A stretch of DNA of 12,943 bases from CAIWXH01 sp964555675. GTDB taxonomy: Bacteria; Chloroflexota; Chloroflexia; Chloroflexales; Chloroflexaceae. Positions 6,719 to 12,943 of this stretch are shown here, piece by piece. The stretch is taken from the NCBI GenBank assembly GCA_964555675.1, contig CAZKTU010000194.1, forward strand, positions 1-12,943, in the 5' to 3' direction. How positions within the stretch are numbered: the stretch's first letter is position 1; each line of letters starts with the position of its first letter. The notes beneath the pieces are model-generated. The model did not search any database, had not been told where the DNA came from, and saw only the letters and a program-made list of their open reading frames with translations. A program made the translations under genes and the position numbers.

Positions 6719-7948
6719 TCACTCCCCCCGCAGAAAGCCAAGAGCCGCGACGATATAGACTCGCGCCGCGCGCACAACCTCGTCGAGGTCGATGCGCTCG
6801 TCCGGCTGGTGGGGCAGCCACTTGTCGCCGGGGCCATAGACCACCACCGGCACGCCGCGGTCGCGCACCAGAATCGTCCCGTCGGTCGAGCCGGGGACGC
6901 CGCCCAAGGGCGGGGGCGCGCCATAGATCTGCGCGTGGGCCATGGCAACGGCGCGGGCGACGGGGTGCTCTGGGTCGATCTCGGTGGCAGGCCGATCGTC
7001 GACCACCTCGACGGCGAAGCTGTAGGCCGGGTGCTCGGCCCGCACCTGCTCGCCCAGGGCGGCGATGCGCGAGGCCAGGGCCCCGTGGTCGATGCCTGGC
7101 ACCGTGCGGATGTCGAGGAAGGCGTCGCAGCTGTCGGGCAAGCAGTTGATCTGCGAGGCCTCGCCGCTCAGGGGCGCGCGGGCCACGGTCGGGGTGACGT
7201 AGCTCGGCCCGAGCAGCGGGTGGACGCCATACTCGGCATTGAGGGCCGCCTCGAGCTCGAGCACGCGCCCCAGCCAGCGCACCATGCCCGCCAGAGCATT
7301 GATGCCCTTGTGCGGCATCGCGCCATGGGCGATGCGCCCGTACGAGAGCAGGCGCAGCCGCAGCGAGCCCTTCTGGGCCACGCACAGCTCGCCGCCCTCG
7401 GGCTCGCAGACGATGCAGCCGTCGGCCCCGTCGGCGTGGCCGCGGGCCACCATCTGCTTGATGCCAAGCATATAGCCCTCTTCGTCAACGGGGACAAGCA
7501 GCCGCAGCCGCCCGTGGAATGGCGCCCCGGCCAACTGCAGCGCCCGCGCGGCGAAGAGCATGGCCGCCAGCCCGCCCTTCATGTCGACCGCCCCGCGCCC
7601 ATAGAGCACCCGGCCCTCGATCCGCCCGCTGAAGGGGTCGTCGCGCCAGCCCGCCGGATCGCCGGGGGTCACCACGTCGGTGTGCCCCTCCATCAGCAGC
7701 AGCGGGCCAGGCCCCAGGCTGCCGCTCAGCTCGGCGACGATATTGGGCCGCCCCGGGGCCACCTCCTCCCACAGCGGCGTCCAGCCCCAGCTCTTCAGCA
7801 ACTCGTAGACGAGCCGGGCGGCGGCCTCTTCGTTTGCGCCGGGGACGTCGGGCAGAAAGACGCTCGGCGTCTGGACAAGCCGCTGCAAAAAGGCTTCGAG
7901 GGCGGGCTGGTCGAGCTGGGCGAGGGCGCGCTCAATCTGGTGGTCCAT
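6719..7948 (-). CDS. M20-family metallopeptidase/deacylase (ArgE/DapE/carboxypeptidase-like)
   Basis: This 409-aa zinc hydrolase of the M20 family cleaves amide bonds, as in N-acyl amino acid deacylation or C-terminal peptide trimming; the exact substrate is unknown. Metal and catalytic residues are visible: H89 and catalytic D91 in EGHTDVVTPGD, bridging D122 in GAVDMKGG, the glutamate pair E156-E157 in VDEEG, E182 in CEPEG, and the C-terminal H380 in LPHQPDE. The lid/dimerisation domain spans about 195-310. It has no signal peptide, so it is cytoplasmic. The frame stays open upstream to 8035, but those 29 residues translate the intergenic repeat at 7957-7987. I therefore chose the ATG at 7948, which starts directly at the family N-terminus, although no strong Shine-Dalgarno is seen; a GTG four codons upstream (7960) is an alternative. 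It lies 108 bp downstream of ecfT, so co-transcription with the transporter is possible but unproven. Confidence 0.93.
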   Translation of the reverse strand: MDHQIERALAQLDQPALEAFLQRLVQTPSVFLPDVPGANEEAAARLVYELLKSWGWTPLWEEVAPGRPNIVAELSGSLGPGPLLLMEGHTDVVTPGDPAGWRDDPFSGRIEGRVLYGRGAVDMKGGLAAMLFAARALQLAGAPFHGRLRLLVPVDEEGYMLGIKQMVARGHADGADGCIVCEPEGGELCVAQKGSLRLRLLSYGRIAHGAMPHKGINALAGMVRWLGRVLELEAALNAEYGVHPLLGPSYVTPTVARAPLSGEASQINCLPDSCDAFLDIRTVPGIDHGALASRIAALGEQVRAEHPAYSFAVEVVDDRPATEIDPEHPVARAVAMAHAQIYGAPPPLGGVPGSTDGTILVRDRGVPVVVYGPGDKWLPHQPDERIDLDEVVRAARVYIVAALGFLRGE

Positions 7949-7956
7949 ATTTTTTG

Positions 7957-7987
7957 CCACAGCCGCCCAAGCGCCTGTGCCGCACAA
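7957..7987 (-). repeat. Dispersed 31-bp intergenic repeat, copy 2
   Basis: The partner of 6539-6569 (25 of 31 bases identical). It sits immediately upstream of the M20 gene, ending 8 bp before the chosen ATG on the - strand. It shows that the upstream extension of that reading frame is non-coding. Confidence 0.6.
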
Positions 7988-8056
7988 CCGCGAACGGAAC
8001 GACTCTTGAGGCGAGGACCTGTCAGAGCCCCGCACAGATCCATGTCGGACGAGTCC

Positions 8057-8878
8057 CTAGATCACCAGCAAGCGCGCCCAGATCGTGCCCGCCGCGAAGA
8101 GGGCCGCGATCAGCAGGGCCAACCAGTCGGCGCGGCCCATGTGCAGGACGCGGCGCTTGGTGCGCCCCTGGCCGCCCCTGTAGCAGCGGGCATTCATGGC
8201 GGTAGTGACCACCTCGGCCCGCGCCAGTGCGTTGACGAAGAGCGGCACCAGCACCGAGCCGAGCTTGCGCACCCGCTCGAACAGACTCCCCTCGTCCATA
8301 CGGTCGCCTCGCGCGGCGCGGGCCTTGAACATACGCTCGAGCTCGGCGACCAGCAGCGGCACGAACTTGAGGGCGATCACGAAGGTCATCACCAGCTCGT
8401 TGACCGGAAAGCGCAGCGCCTTGAGCGGGCTGAGCAGCACTTCGGTGCCGTCGGCCAGATCCATCAGGCCCGTGGTGAACATGAGCATGCTGACGAAGTA
8501 GTAGATCAGCACGACGCGCAAGAAGGTCTGCAGGGCCAGCAGGATGCCGGCCCAGGAGATCGAGAGAATACCCCACTGCCACCAGGGGTCGGGCGGACTG
8601 GGGAAGAAGAGCACCTGGAAGGCGAAGATGATCACCAGGGTCGCCACCAGCAGGCGCATGCCGCGTAGCACATAGCTCAGGGGCACGCGGGCGATCGCCT
8701 GCAGCAGGATGGCGGCGAGGCCGGCCACGGCGAAGCCGAGGAAGCTGGTGTTGATCAGCAGGGCCAGCATCATCAGGCCGACCGCGATCAGCTTGACCCG
8801 CGGGTCGAGCCGGTGGACCGGCGAGCCCAGGTCGAGGTACTGGCCGAAGGTGATGTTGCGCGAGAATTCAATCGCCAT
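8057..8878 (-). CDS. ecfT: ECF transporter transmembrane component EcfT
   Basis: This 273-aa membrane protein is the T component that couples the ATPases to the substrate-binding S component. Hydrophobic segments are visible at about 28-45, 47-65, 76-93, 108-137, 163-177 and 250-271. Two cytoplasmic coupling motifs of the family are present: the one containing ARAARG (186-191) and the second in AMNARCYRGG (227-236). Both belong to the long helices that contact the grooves of EcfA. Its ATG lies inside the end of ecfA (11-bp overlap), so translation is almost certainly coupled. A GAGGGGG about 10 nt upstream of the ATG may serve as ribosome binding site. Gene order S-A-T with no other S gene points to a dedicated (group I-like) transporter, though other S proteins elsewhere could share it. 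Confidence 0.93.
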   Translation of the reverse strand: MAIEFSRNITFGQYLDLGSPVHRLDPRVKLIAVGLMMLALLINTSFLGFAVAGLAAILLQAIARVPLSYVLRGMRLLVATLVIIFAFQVLFFPSPPDPWWQWGILSISWAGILLALQTFLRVVLIYYFVSMLMFTTGLMDLADGTEVLLSPLKALRFPVNELVMTFVIALKFVPLLVAELERMFKARAARGDRMDEGSLFERVRKLGSVLVPLFVNALARAEVVTTAMNARCYRGGQGRTKRRVLHMGRADWLALLIAALFAAGTIWARLLVI

Positions 8879-10655
8879 CAGTCTCTACCCCCTCAGCGGC
8901 CTGCACGGCCGGCAGCCCCAGGCGCTGCGCCAGAGCCGCTTCGAGCTCGTCGATATGCAGCAGGTCGGTCGGCAAGTCCGGGAAGCTCGCCCGCAGGGCC
9001 AGGGCGATCTGGGCGGCCTCGCTCAGCTCCAACCCGATCGCGTGGAGCTGATCGGCGTGGCCCATGACCTCGCGCAGAGGCCCTTCGAGCACCACGCGGC
9101 CCTCGTGCATCACAATCGCCCGATCGGCCAGCTCGGCCAGTTCGTCGACGGCGCTGCCCACCAGCACCACGGTCAAGCCGCGCGCGCGGGTCAGAGTCGC
9201 GATCAGCTCGGCCAGCTCGGCGCGCCCGCGCGGGTCGAGGCCGGCCACCGGCTCGTCGAGGATCAGCACCTGCGGCTGCGCGGCAAGCACCCCGGCCAGG
9301 GCCACGCGGCGCTTCTGCCCGCCGCTCAGGGCGTAGATGTAACGCAGCCGATAGGTCTCATAGTCGAGGCCCACCGTGTTGAGCGAGGTCTCGACCAGCG
9401 CGCGCGACTCGGCCGGCGGGAGGTTCTTGCGCCGCGGGCCGAACGAGACATCCTTGCCCACAACCTCCTCGAAGAGCTGGGCCTCGGGCTGCTGGAAGAC
9501 GATCCCCACGGCGTCCGAGAGCTGACCGAGCTGATACTTCGGCTCGCCGGCGTCCTGGCCTTTGAAGAAGAGCTGGCCGGGGGCGGCGCGGCGCAGGCCG
9601 TTGAAGAACTCGATCAGAGTGCTCTTGCCGGCCTGGGTGCCGCCGAGCAGCGCGACGGTCTCGCCTTCATAGATGGCGCAGCTGGCGCCGCGCAACCCCT
9701 CCTGGGCCAGGGGCGTGTCGGCCATATACGTGAAGGTCAGTTCGCGCGTCGCGATCAGGGGCGCCCCGGCGGGCGGCGGGGCGGCCGCGGGCACGGGGGT
9801 CAGGTCGGCGGCAGTGGCGGCGCCGCCGATCCCGGCGTTCACGAAGGCCGCCGCAAGCTCGTCGGCGGTGAGCACCGTGCGCGGGATGGGCAGGCCGCGG
9901 GCGTGTAGGCGGCGCGAGAGCGAGGTCACCTGGGGAATGTTAAGCCCGACCTCGCGCAGCTCCTCGGCCCGGTCGAAGACCTCGCGGGGCGTGCCCATCA
10001 GCAAGACGCGCCCGCCGTCCATCACCACCACCCGGTCGAAGCCGACCAACTCGTGCATAAAGTGGGTGATATGGATCAAGGACACCCCCGCCCGCTCGCG
10101 CAGGGTCTGGGCCAGCTCGAGCAGCTTGCGCGCCTGGCGCGGGGCGATCATGGTCGTGGGCTCGTCGAGGATGATATACGACGGCTCCATGGTCAGCACG
10201 CCGGCGATCGCCACGCGCTGCTTCTCGCCGCCCGACAGCTCGCTGATCTGCAGGTGGGCGACCGAGGTCAGATCGAGGGCGCCGAGCACCTGAGCGACCC
10301 GCCGCTCGATCTCCGCGCGCGGCAGGCCAAGATTCTCGGGGCCGAACGAGACATCGTCGATCACTGTGTTGGCGATCAACTGGTCGTCGGGGCGCTGGAA
10401 GACCATGCCGACGCGGCGGCGCACCTCCCAGATATTCGCCGCGGTCCCCTCGATGCCGTCGACGCTGAAGCCGCCGCTGGTGGGCGTGATAATGCCCGCG
10501 AGGTTCTTGGCGAGGGTGCTCTTGCCGCTGCCGTTGTGGCCGATAATGGCGACGAGCTCGCCGGGCGCAATCTGCAGCGTCACGTCCTGCAGCGCGACGA
10601 CCGCGTCGGGGCTGCCCGCGTTATAGGCGTACGAGAGCTGGTTAATGTCAAGCAT
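8868..10655 (-). CDS. ecfA: Fused double-ATPase EcfA1-EcfA2 of an ECF transporter
   Basis: This 595-aa cytoplasmic protein carries both ABC ATPases of an ECF transporter on one chain. NBD1: Walker A GHNGSGKS (39-46), Q-loop Q87, signature LSGGE (140-144), Walker B with E165, D-loop degenerate (IAP, A171 for Asp), H-loop H198. A low-complexity Ala/Pro linker (about 275-300) follows. NBD2: Walker A GGTQAGKS (338-345, with Q341 for the usual Gly), Q388, LSGGQ (443-447), Walker B ILDEP with E468, normal D-loop GLDP, H-loop His replaced by S501. The FQ-P-QL Q-loop contexts are EcfA-like. I start at the ATG at 10655. A TTG at 10673 would add six residues, but it lies inside a perfect hairpin, and neither start has a good ribosome binding site. 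It is co-transcribed with the S gene upstream and with ecfT, which it overlaps. Confidence 0.94.
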   Translation of the reverse strand: MLDINQLSYAYNAGSPDAVVALQDVTLQIAPGELVAIIGHNGSGKSTLAKNLAGIITPTSGGFSVDGIEGTAANIWEVRRRVGMVFQRPDDQLIANTVIDDVSFGPENLGLPRAEIERRVAQVLGALDLTSVAHLQISELSGGEKQRVAIAGVLTMEPSYIILDEPTTMIAPRQARKLLELAQTLRERAGVSLIHITHFMHELVGFDRVVVMDGGRVLLMGTPREVFDRAEELREVGLNIPQVTSLSRRLHARGLPIPRTVLTADELAAAFVNAGIGGAATAADLTPVPAAAPPPAGAPLIATRELTFTYMADTPLAQEGLRGASCAIYEGETVALLGGTQAGKSTLIEFFNGLRRAAPGQLFFKGQDAGEPKYQLGQLSDAVGIVFQQPEAQLFEEVVGKDVSFGPRRKNLPPAESRALVETSLNTVGLDYETYRLRYIYALSGGQKRRVALAGVLAAQPQVLILDEPVAGLDPRGRAELAELIATLTRARGLTVVLVGSAVDELAELADRAIVMHEGRVVLEGPLREVMGHADQLHAIGLELSEAAQIALALRASFPDLPTDLLHIDELEAALAQRLGLPAVQAAEGVETDGD

Positions 10656-10667
10656 GGAGGGGTAGAT

Positions 10668-10698
10668 CTTCAAGAGAGGGCCGGGCCCTCTCTTGAAG
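10668..10698 (-). promoter_or_regulatory. Perfect 13-bp-stem hairpin between S-component gene and ecfA
   Basis: The arms 10668-10680 and 10686-10698 (CTTCAAGAGAGGG and its exact complement) enclose a 5-base loop. In the - strand transcript the hairpin begins 24 nt after the S-gene stop and ends 12 nt before the ecfA ATG. No U-tract follows, so it is not a standard terminator. It may set the S-to-ATPase expression ratio, block an RNase, or hide the ecfA start region. Confidence 0.75.
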
Positions 10699-10722
10699 TC
10701 TGCGCAAGGATGGGCACAAGCC

Positions 10723-11343
10723 TTAGAACGAAGACTTATCGCGCGGGGTGGTCTCGCTCGCGGTGGTGCGACCCGAGCGCACCAGGTCGACGCCGCGCAC
10801 GACGAGCGGGGTGAGAATCGCGGCGATCACGACCTCGGCGATGGCCTGGGGGATGACCGAGGCGATGAAGGCGCCGGCGGTGAGATCGGGGGCGCCCGCG
10901 ACTTCGCGCAGCGTCTGGAGGCCGAAGAGAACGATCGCGCCAACGACGAGCACCGTGTTGGTCAACGTGCCCGTCACGCCGGCCGCCGCCGCCGCCAGGT
11001 CGCGGTTGACCGGACGCACCGCCCGGTAGGTGAGCCAGGCGACCGGGCCGATGAAGAGGCGCGGCACCACCGAGATCAGGGGGTTGGCGAAGAGGCCGCC
11101 GCCCTGGATCATGCTAAAGATGCCGAAGATCAGGCCGGCCAGGGCCCCGACGATCGGCCCCTCGAGCACACCGCCAATGATCGCCGGCACGTGCATAATC
11201 GTCGCGTTGCCCGAGAGGTTCGGCACTGGGATGAAGCCGAGCCGTGTCACGCCAAGGACGACCGCGATCGCGCCCAGGACGCCCGCCACGACGATCTTCC
11301 GCGTGTTGATGGTGGTTGCGCTCTCTTGTGACACTGTGGCCAT
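10723..11343 (-). CDS. ECF transporter S (substrate-binding) component, substrate unknown
   Basis: This 206-aa integral membrane protein is of the ECF_trnsprt type. About five to six hydrophobic helices are visible (16-33, 49-61, 63-80, 87-105, 117-141, 157-183), followed by a polar C-terminal tail. The segment MHVPAIIGGVLEGPIVGAL and the downstream NPLISVVPRLFIGP are characteristic of S components that bind vitamins or related compounds. I cannot assign riboflavin, thiamine, folate, pantothenate or another ligand from sequence alone. The N-terminal region carries the small residues (GVLGAIAVVLG) where S components pack against EcfT. AAGGAGG (complement of 11350-11356) lies 6 nt before the ATG, the best ribosome binding site in the window. 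It is the first gene of the S-A-T operon, with a promoter about 40 bp upstream. Confidence 0.88.
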   Translation of the reverse strand: MATVSQESATTINTRKIVVAGVLGAIAVVLGVTRLGFIPVPNLSGNATIMHVPAIIGGVLEGPIVGALAGLIFGIFSMIQGGGLFANPLISVVPRLFIGPVAWLTYRAVRPVNRDLAAAAAGVTGTLTNTVLVVGAIVLFGLQTLREVAGAPDLTAGAFIASVIPQAIAEVVIAAILTPLVVRGVDLVRSGRTTASETTPRDKSSF

Positions 11344-11382
11344 CGCCCGCCTCCTTACATTCGAGATCCACTGGGTCGCGCT

Positions 11383-11410
11383 ATTGTAACGCGTTTCACT
11401 TAAAAATCAA
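11383..11410 (-). promoter_or_regulatory. Sigma70-like promoter of the ECF operon
   Basis: On the - strand: -35 TTGATT (complement of 11405-11410), 16-bp spacer, -10 TACAAT (complement of 11383-11388), inside an unusually AT-rich patch. Expected transcription start is near 11376, giving a leader of about 33 nt that contains the ribosome binding site. This is too short for a riboswitch. Confidence 0.65.
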
Positions 11411-11435
11411 GTTTCTCGCGCTACGAACGTAACAA

Positions 11436-12779
11436 CTACACCTTGACGGCGGCGATCGACTCGCCGACAATCTGCACGAGGCGGTCAATGGTCTCGGTAG
11501 GGGTGACGAAGGGGGGCGCGATACAGATGGTATCGCCGACGACGCGGGTGTACAGGCCGCGCTTGGTCATCTCTTTCTGCACCTTGACGCCGACGCCGGC
11601 CGCGGCCGGGAAGGCCTCTTTGCTGGCTTTGTCGGCGACGAGCTCGACGGCGGCCATCAGGCCTTTGCCGCGCACATTGCCCACCGTGGGCATCTCCTCG
11701 AGCTCCTGCAGGGCCTTGAGCATGTAATCGCCCACTTCGCCGGCCCGCTGCACCAGGCCCTCGCCCTCGATAATCGCCAGGTTGGCCAGGGCGACCGCGC
11801 AGCCGGTGGGGTGGCCCGAGTAGGTGAAGGCGTGCATCCAGCGCTTGTCGCCGGGCACCGTCTCGATCACGTCACGGATGGTGTCGTTGACCCCGATCCC
11901 GCCCAGGGGCACATAGCCCGAGGTGATCGCCTTGGCGAAAGAGGCAATGTCGGGCTCGATGCCGTAGTGCTCGAGGCCGAACCAGCGCCCGGTGCGCCCG
12001 AAGCCGGTGATCACCTCGTCGGCGATCAGCAGCACCTCGTACTGGTCGCAGATCTCGCGGATCCGGGTGAAGTAGTCGTCCTGGGGCGGAATGACCCCGC
12101 CGGCGCCCTGCACCGGCTCGGCGATGAAGCCGGCCACCGTCTCGGGGCCCTCGCGCAGAATGGCCTCTTCGAGCAGGTTGGCCGCGGCCACGCCATCGCT
12201 GACCCCAGGGGTCTTGTTGACGAAGCGGTAGGGGTAGGGCGAGTCGATATGCACGAAGCCGGGCACGCGCGGCTCGAACATCGGCCAGTAGGCCGGCAGA
12301 CCCGTGGCGCTCATCGCGGCCATAGTCACGCCGTGGTAGCCCTTCATGCGGCTGATGAACTTGACCTTGTCGGGCTTGCCCACGGCCTTCCAGTAGAAGC
12401 GGGCCGTCTTGAAGGCGCTCTCGTTGCTCTCGGCGCCGCCGCTGGTGAAGAAAAAGGTGTTGATCGACGGGTAGAACAGCTCGGCCAGCTTCTCGGCCAG
12501 CCTGACGGCGGGCTCGTTGGTGCTGCCCACGTAGGCCGAGTAGAAGGCCAGCTTGCGCATCTGCTCATAGGCCGCCTGCGCCAGCTCCTCGCGGCCGTGG
12601 CCGATCGCGACATTCCAGAGACCGCTCAGGCCGTCGATATACTCCTGGCCGGCGCTATCCTTGATGATCGCCCCGCTGCCCTCGACCCAGAGCTTCGGCT
12701 CCTGGTGGGCGCTCGGGTGGTAGAGGGGGTGCAGGACGTGGGCGTGATCGGCCTGAATGAGGTCTGTCTCGATCGACAC
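11436..12779 (-). CDS. Class III PLP-dependent omega-aminotransferase
   Basis: This 447-aa cytoplasmic enzyme moves an amino group from an omega-amino acid or amine to a keto acid such as pyruvate, using PLP. Visible residues are LWN (54-56) near the substrate pocket, the phosphate loop TSGGAES (113-118), Y149-H150 stacking on the cofactor ring, E221 in FIAEPVQGAGGV, D254 in LIADEVITGFGRTG, the Schiff-base lysine K283 in DIASFAKAITSG, and the TYSGHPTG segment (319-326). Overall it resembles beta-alanine/taurine/GABA:pyruvate-type transaminases; the exact donor is not decidable here. The start is GTG at 12779, with AAGGAGG (complement of 12784-12790) 4 nt upstream. The nearby ATG at 12783 is out of frame. 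The S-component gene follows after 92 bp, which contain its own promoter, so the two are probably separate transcripts. Confidence 0.94.
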   Translation of the reverse strand: MSIETDLIQADHAHVLHPLYHPSAHQEPKLWVEGSGAIIKDSAGQEYIDGLSGLWNVAIGHGREELAQAAYEQMRKLAFYSAYVGSTNEPAVRLAEKLAELFYPSINTFFFTSGGAESNESAFKTARFYWKAVGKPDKVKFISRMKGYHGVTMAAMSATGLPAYWPMFEPRVPGFVHIDSPYPYRFVNKTPGVSDGVAAANLLEEAILREGPETVAGFIAEPVQGAGGVIPPQDDYFTRIREICDQYEVLLIADEVITGFGRTGRWFGLEHYGIEPDIASFAKAITSGYVPLGGIGVNDTIRDVIETVPGDKRWMHAFTYSGHPTGCAVALANLAIIEGEGLVQRAGEVGDYMLKALQELEEMPTVGNVRGKGLMAAVELVADKASKEAFPAAAGVGVKVQKEMTKRGLYTRVVGDTICIAPPFVTPTETIDRLVQIVGESIAAVKV

Positions 12780-12783
12780 ATCG

Positions 12784-12790
12784 CCTCCTT
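12784..12790 (-). promoter_or_regulatory. Shine-Dalgarno site that fixes the GTG start of the aminotransferase
   Basis: On the - strand AAGGAGG lies 4 nt before GTG at 12779. The only nearby ATG (12783) is 2 nt earlier than would work and out of frame, so the GTG start is preferred. Confidence 0.75.
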
Positions 12791-12796
12791 ATCGAA

Positions 12797-12827
12797 AAGG
12801 ATGAAGGATGAAGGGTGAAGGATGAAG
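12797..12827 (-). repeat. Heptamer tandem repeat in the aminotransferase leader
   Basis: Read on the + strand, the 7-base unit AAGGATG occurs four times in a row (third copy AAGGGTG) plus a partial AAG. It lies directly upstream of the ribosome binding site, inside the predicted 5' leader. Similar short tandem heptamers occur in intergenic DNA of filamentous bacteria such as cyanobacteria. On the - strand it reads as CATCCTT units. Confidence 0.8.
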
Positions 12828-12894
12828 CAAAGCCCACAGGCCAGCTGCAGCCGCATCACGCTCGTTCGGATAGTACGGGTTTGAGGTAGCCCCG

Positions 12895-12923
12895 ATTCTA
12901 ACCGAATTTGAACCGGCGCGCAA
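12895..12923 (-). promoter_or_regulatory. Candidate sigma70-like promoter of the aminotransferase
   Basis: On the - strand: -35 TTGCGC (complement of 12918-12923), 17-bp spacer, -10 TAGAAT (complement of 12895-12900). The -10 matches five of six consensus bases, the -35 only three. The start would give a leader of about 110 nt that includes the heptamer repeat. Confidence 0.5.
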
Positions 12924-12943
12924 GCAGCACTATCTGGGCTTCG

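Noticed and set aside
7949..8035. An N-terminal extension of 29 residues on the M20 protein
   Set aside because: It translates the dispersed intergenic repeat and precedes the normal family start; no ribosome binding site supports it.
6653..8668. A 671-codon open frame on the + strand across the M20 and ecfT genes
   Set aside because: It is rich in His, Gln, Gly, Asp and Arg with no domain, and runs antisense to genes with clear catalytic and membrane motifs; this is a GC-driven shadow.
8709..9908. A 399-codon open frame on the + strand across ecfT and ecfA
   Set aside because: It has no domain and is antisense to conserved ABC motifs; same shadow pattern.
11344..11435. A vitamin riboswitch upstream of the S component
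   Set aside because: The promoter found leaves a leader of only about 33 nt, and no conserved riboswitch core was recognised in the 92-bp gap.
11811..12818. A 335-codon open frame on the + strand across the aminotransferase
   Set aside because: It is low-complexity and His/Gly/Asp-rich, antisense to the PLP-binding motifs of a well-recognised enzyme.
12626..12859. A small - strand frame starting in the heptamer repeat (residues like FILHPSSFILF)
   Set aside because: This phrase is the translation of the tandem heptamer, and the rest is an out-of-frame shadow of the aminotransferase N-terminus.

Overview
The window is GC-rich DNA with tightly packed genes and long antisense shadow frames. 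Its gene content suggests a Chloroflexota bacterium, most likely class Chloroflexia (Roseiflexus/Kouleothrix-like): an Rcp-type two-component set, a fused double-ATPase ECF transporter, and a thioredoxin reductase with a glutaredoxin/mycoredoxin-like N-terminus. This placement is an inference from protein flavour, not a proven assignment. A 100-N gap flanked by an exact 55-bp duplication shows the sequence is a scaffolded draft assembly.

Layout. Positions 1-3012 (+ strand) hold a signalling cluster: the C-terminal half of a histidine kinase cut by the window edge, a stand-alone Rcp-like receiver, and, overlapping it by 14 bp, a 675-aa REC-PAS-GAF-HisKA-HATPase kinase. Everything after that is on the - strand. 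From left to right these are a cytoplasmic molybdopterin oxidoreductase (2979-5042, overlapping the kinase tail by 34 bp), a glutaredoxin-thioredoxin reductase fusion broken by the N gap (5167-6503), an M20 metallopeptidase/deacylase (6719-7948), the ECF transporter genes ecfT (8057-8878), a fused two-domain ecfA (8868-10655) and an S component (10723-11343), and a class III omega-aminotransferase (11436-12779).

How the genes fit together. The three ECF genes are read S -> A -> T from a good sigma70-like promoter at 11383-11410. They form a self-contained vitamin/micronutrient importer whose substrate cannot be read from the sequence. A perfect 13-bp-stem hairpin sits between S and A. The aminotransferase has its own candidate promoter at 12895-12923. 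The M20 enzyme, the redox fusion and the molybdoenzyme follow in the same direction with gaps of 108-215 bp and may be separate units. No tRNA, rRNA, CRISPR array, transposase or phage gene was seen. No stretch over 300 bp lacks a gene; the longest intergenic region is 6504-6718.

Most interesting points: (1) in the fused EcfA every departure from the ABC consensus falls in the same composite ATP site; (2) the gap in the reductase is almost certainly an assembly artefact, and collapsing it gives an intact 393-aa gene; (3) that reductase lacks most of the usual NADPH 2'-phosphate-binding residues; (4) there are several small intergenic elements: the S-A hairpin, a heptamer tandem repeat, and a 31-bp dispersed repeat present twice. 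I did not find a convincing wholly new multi-gene system.
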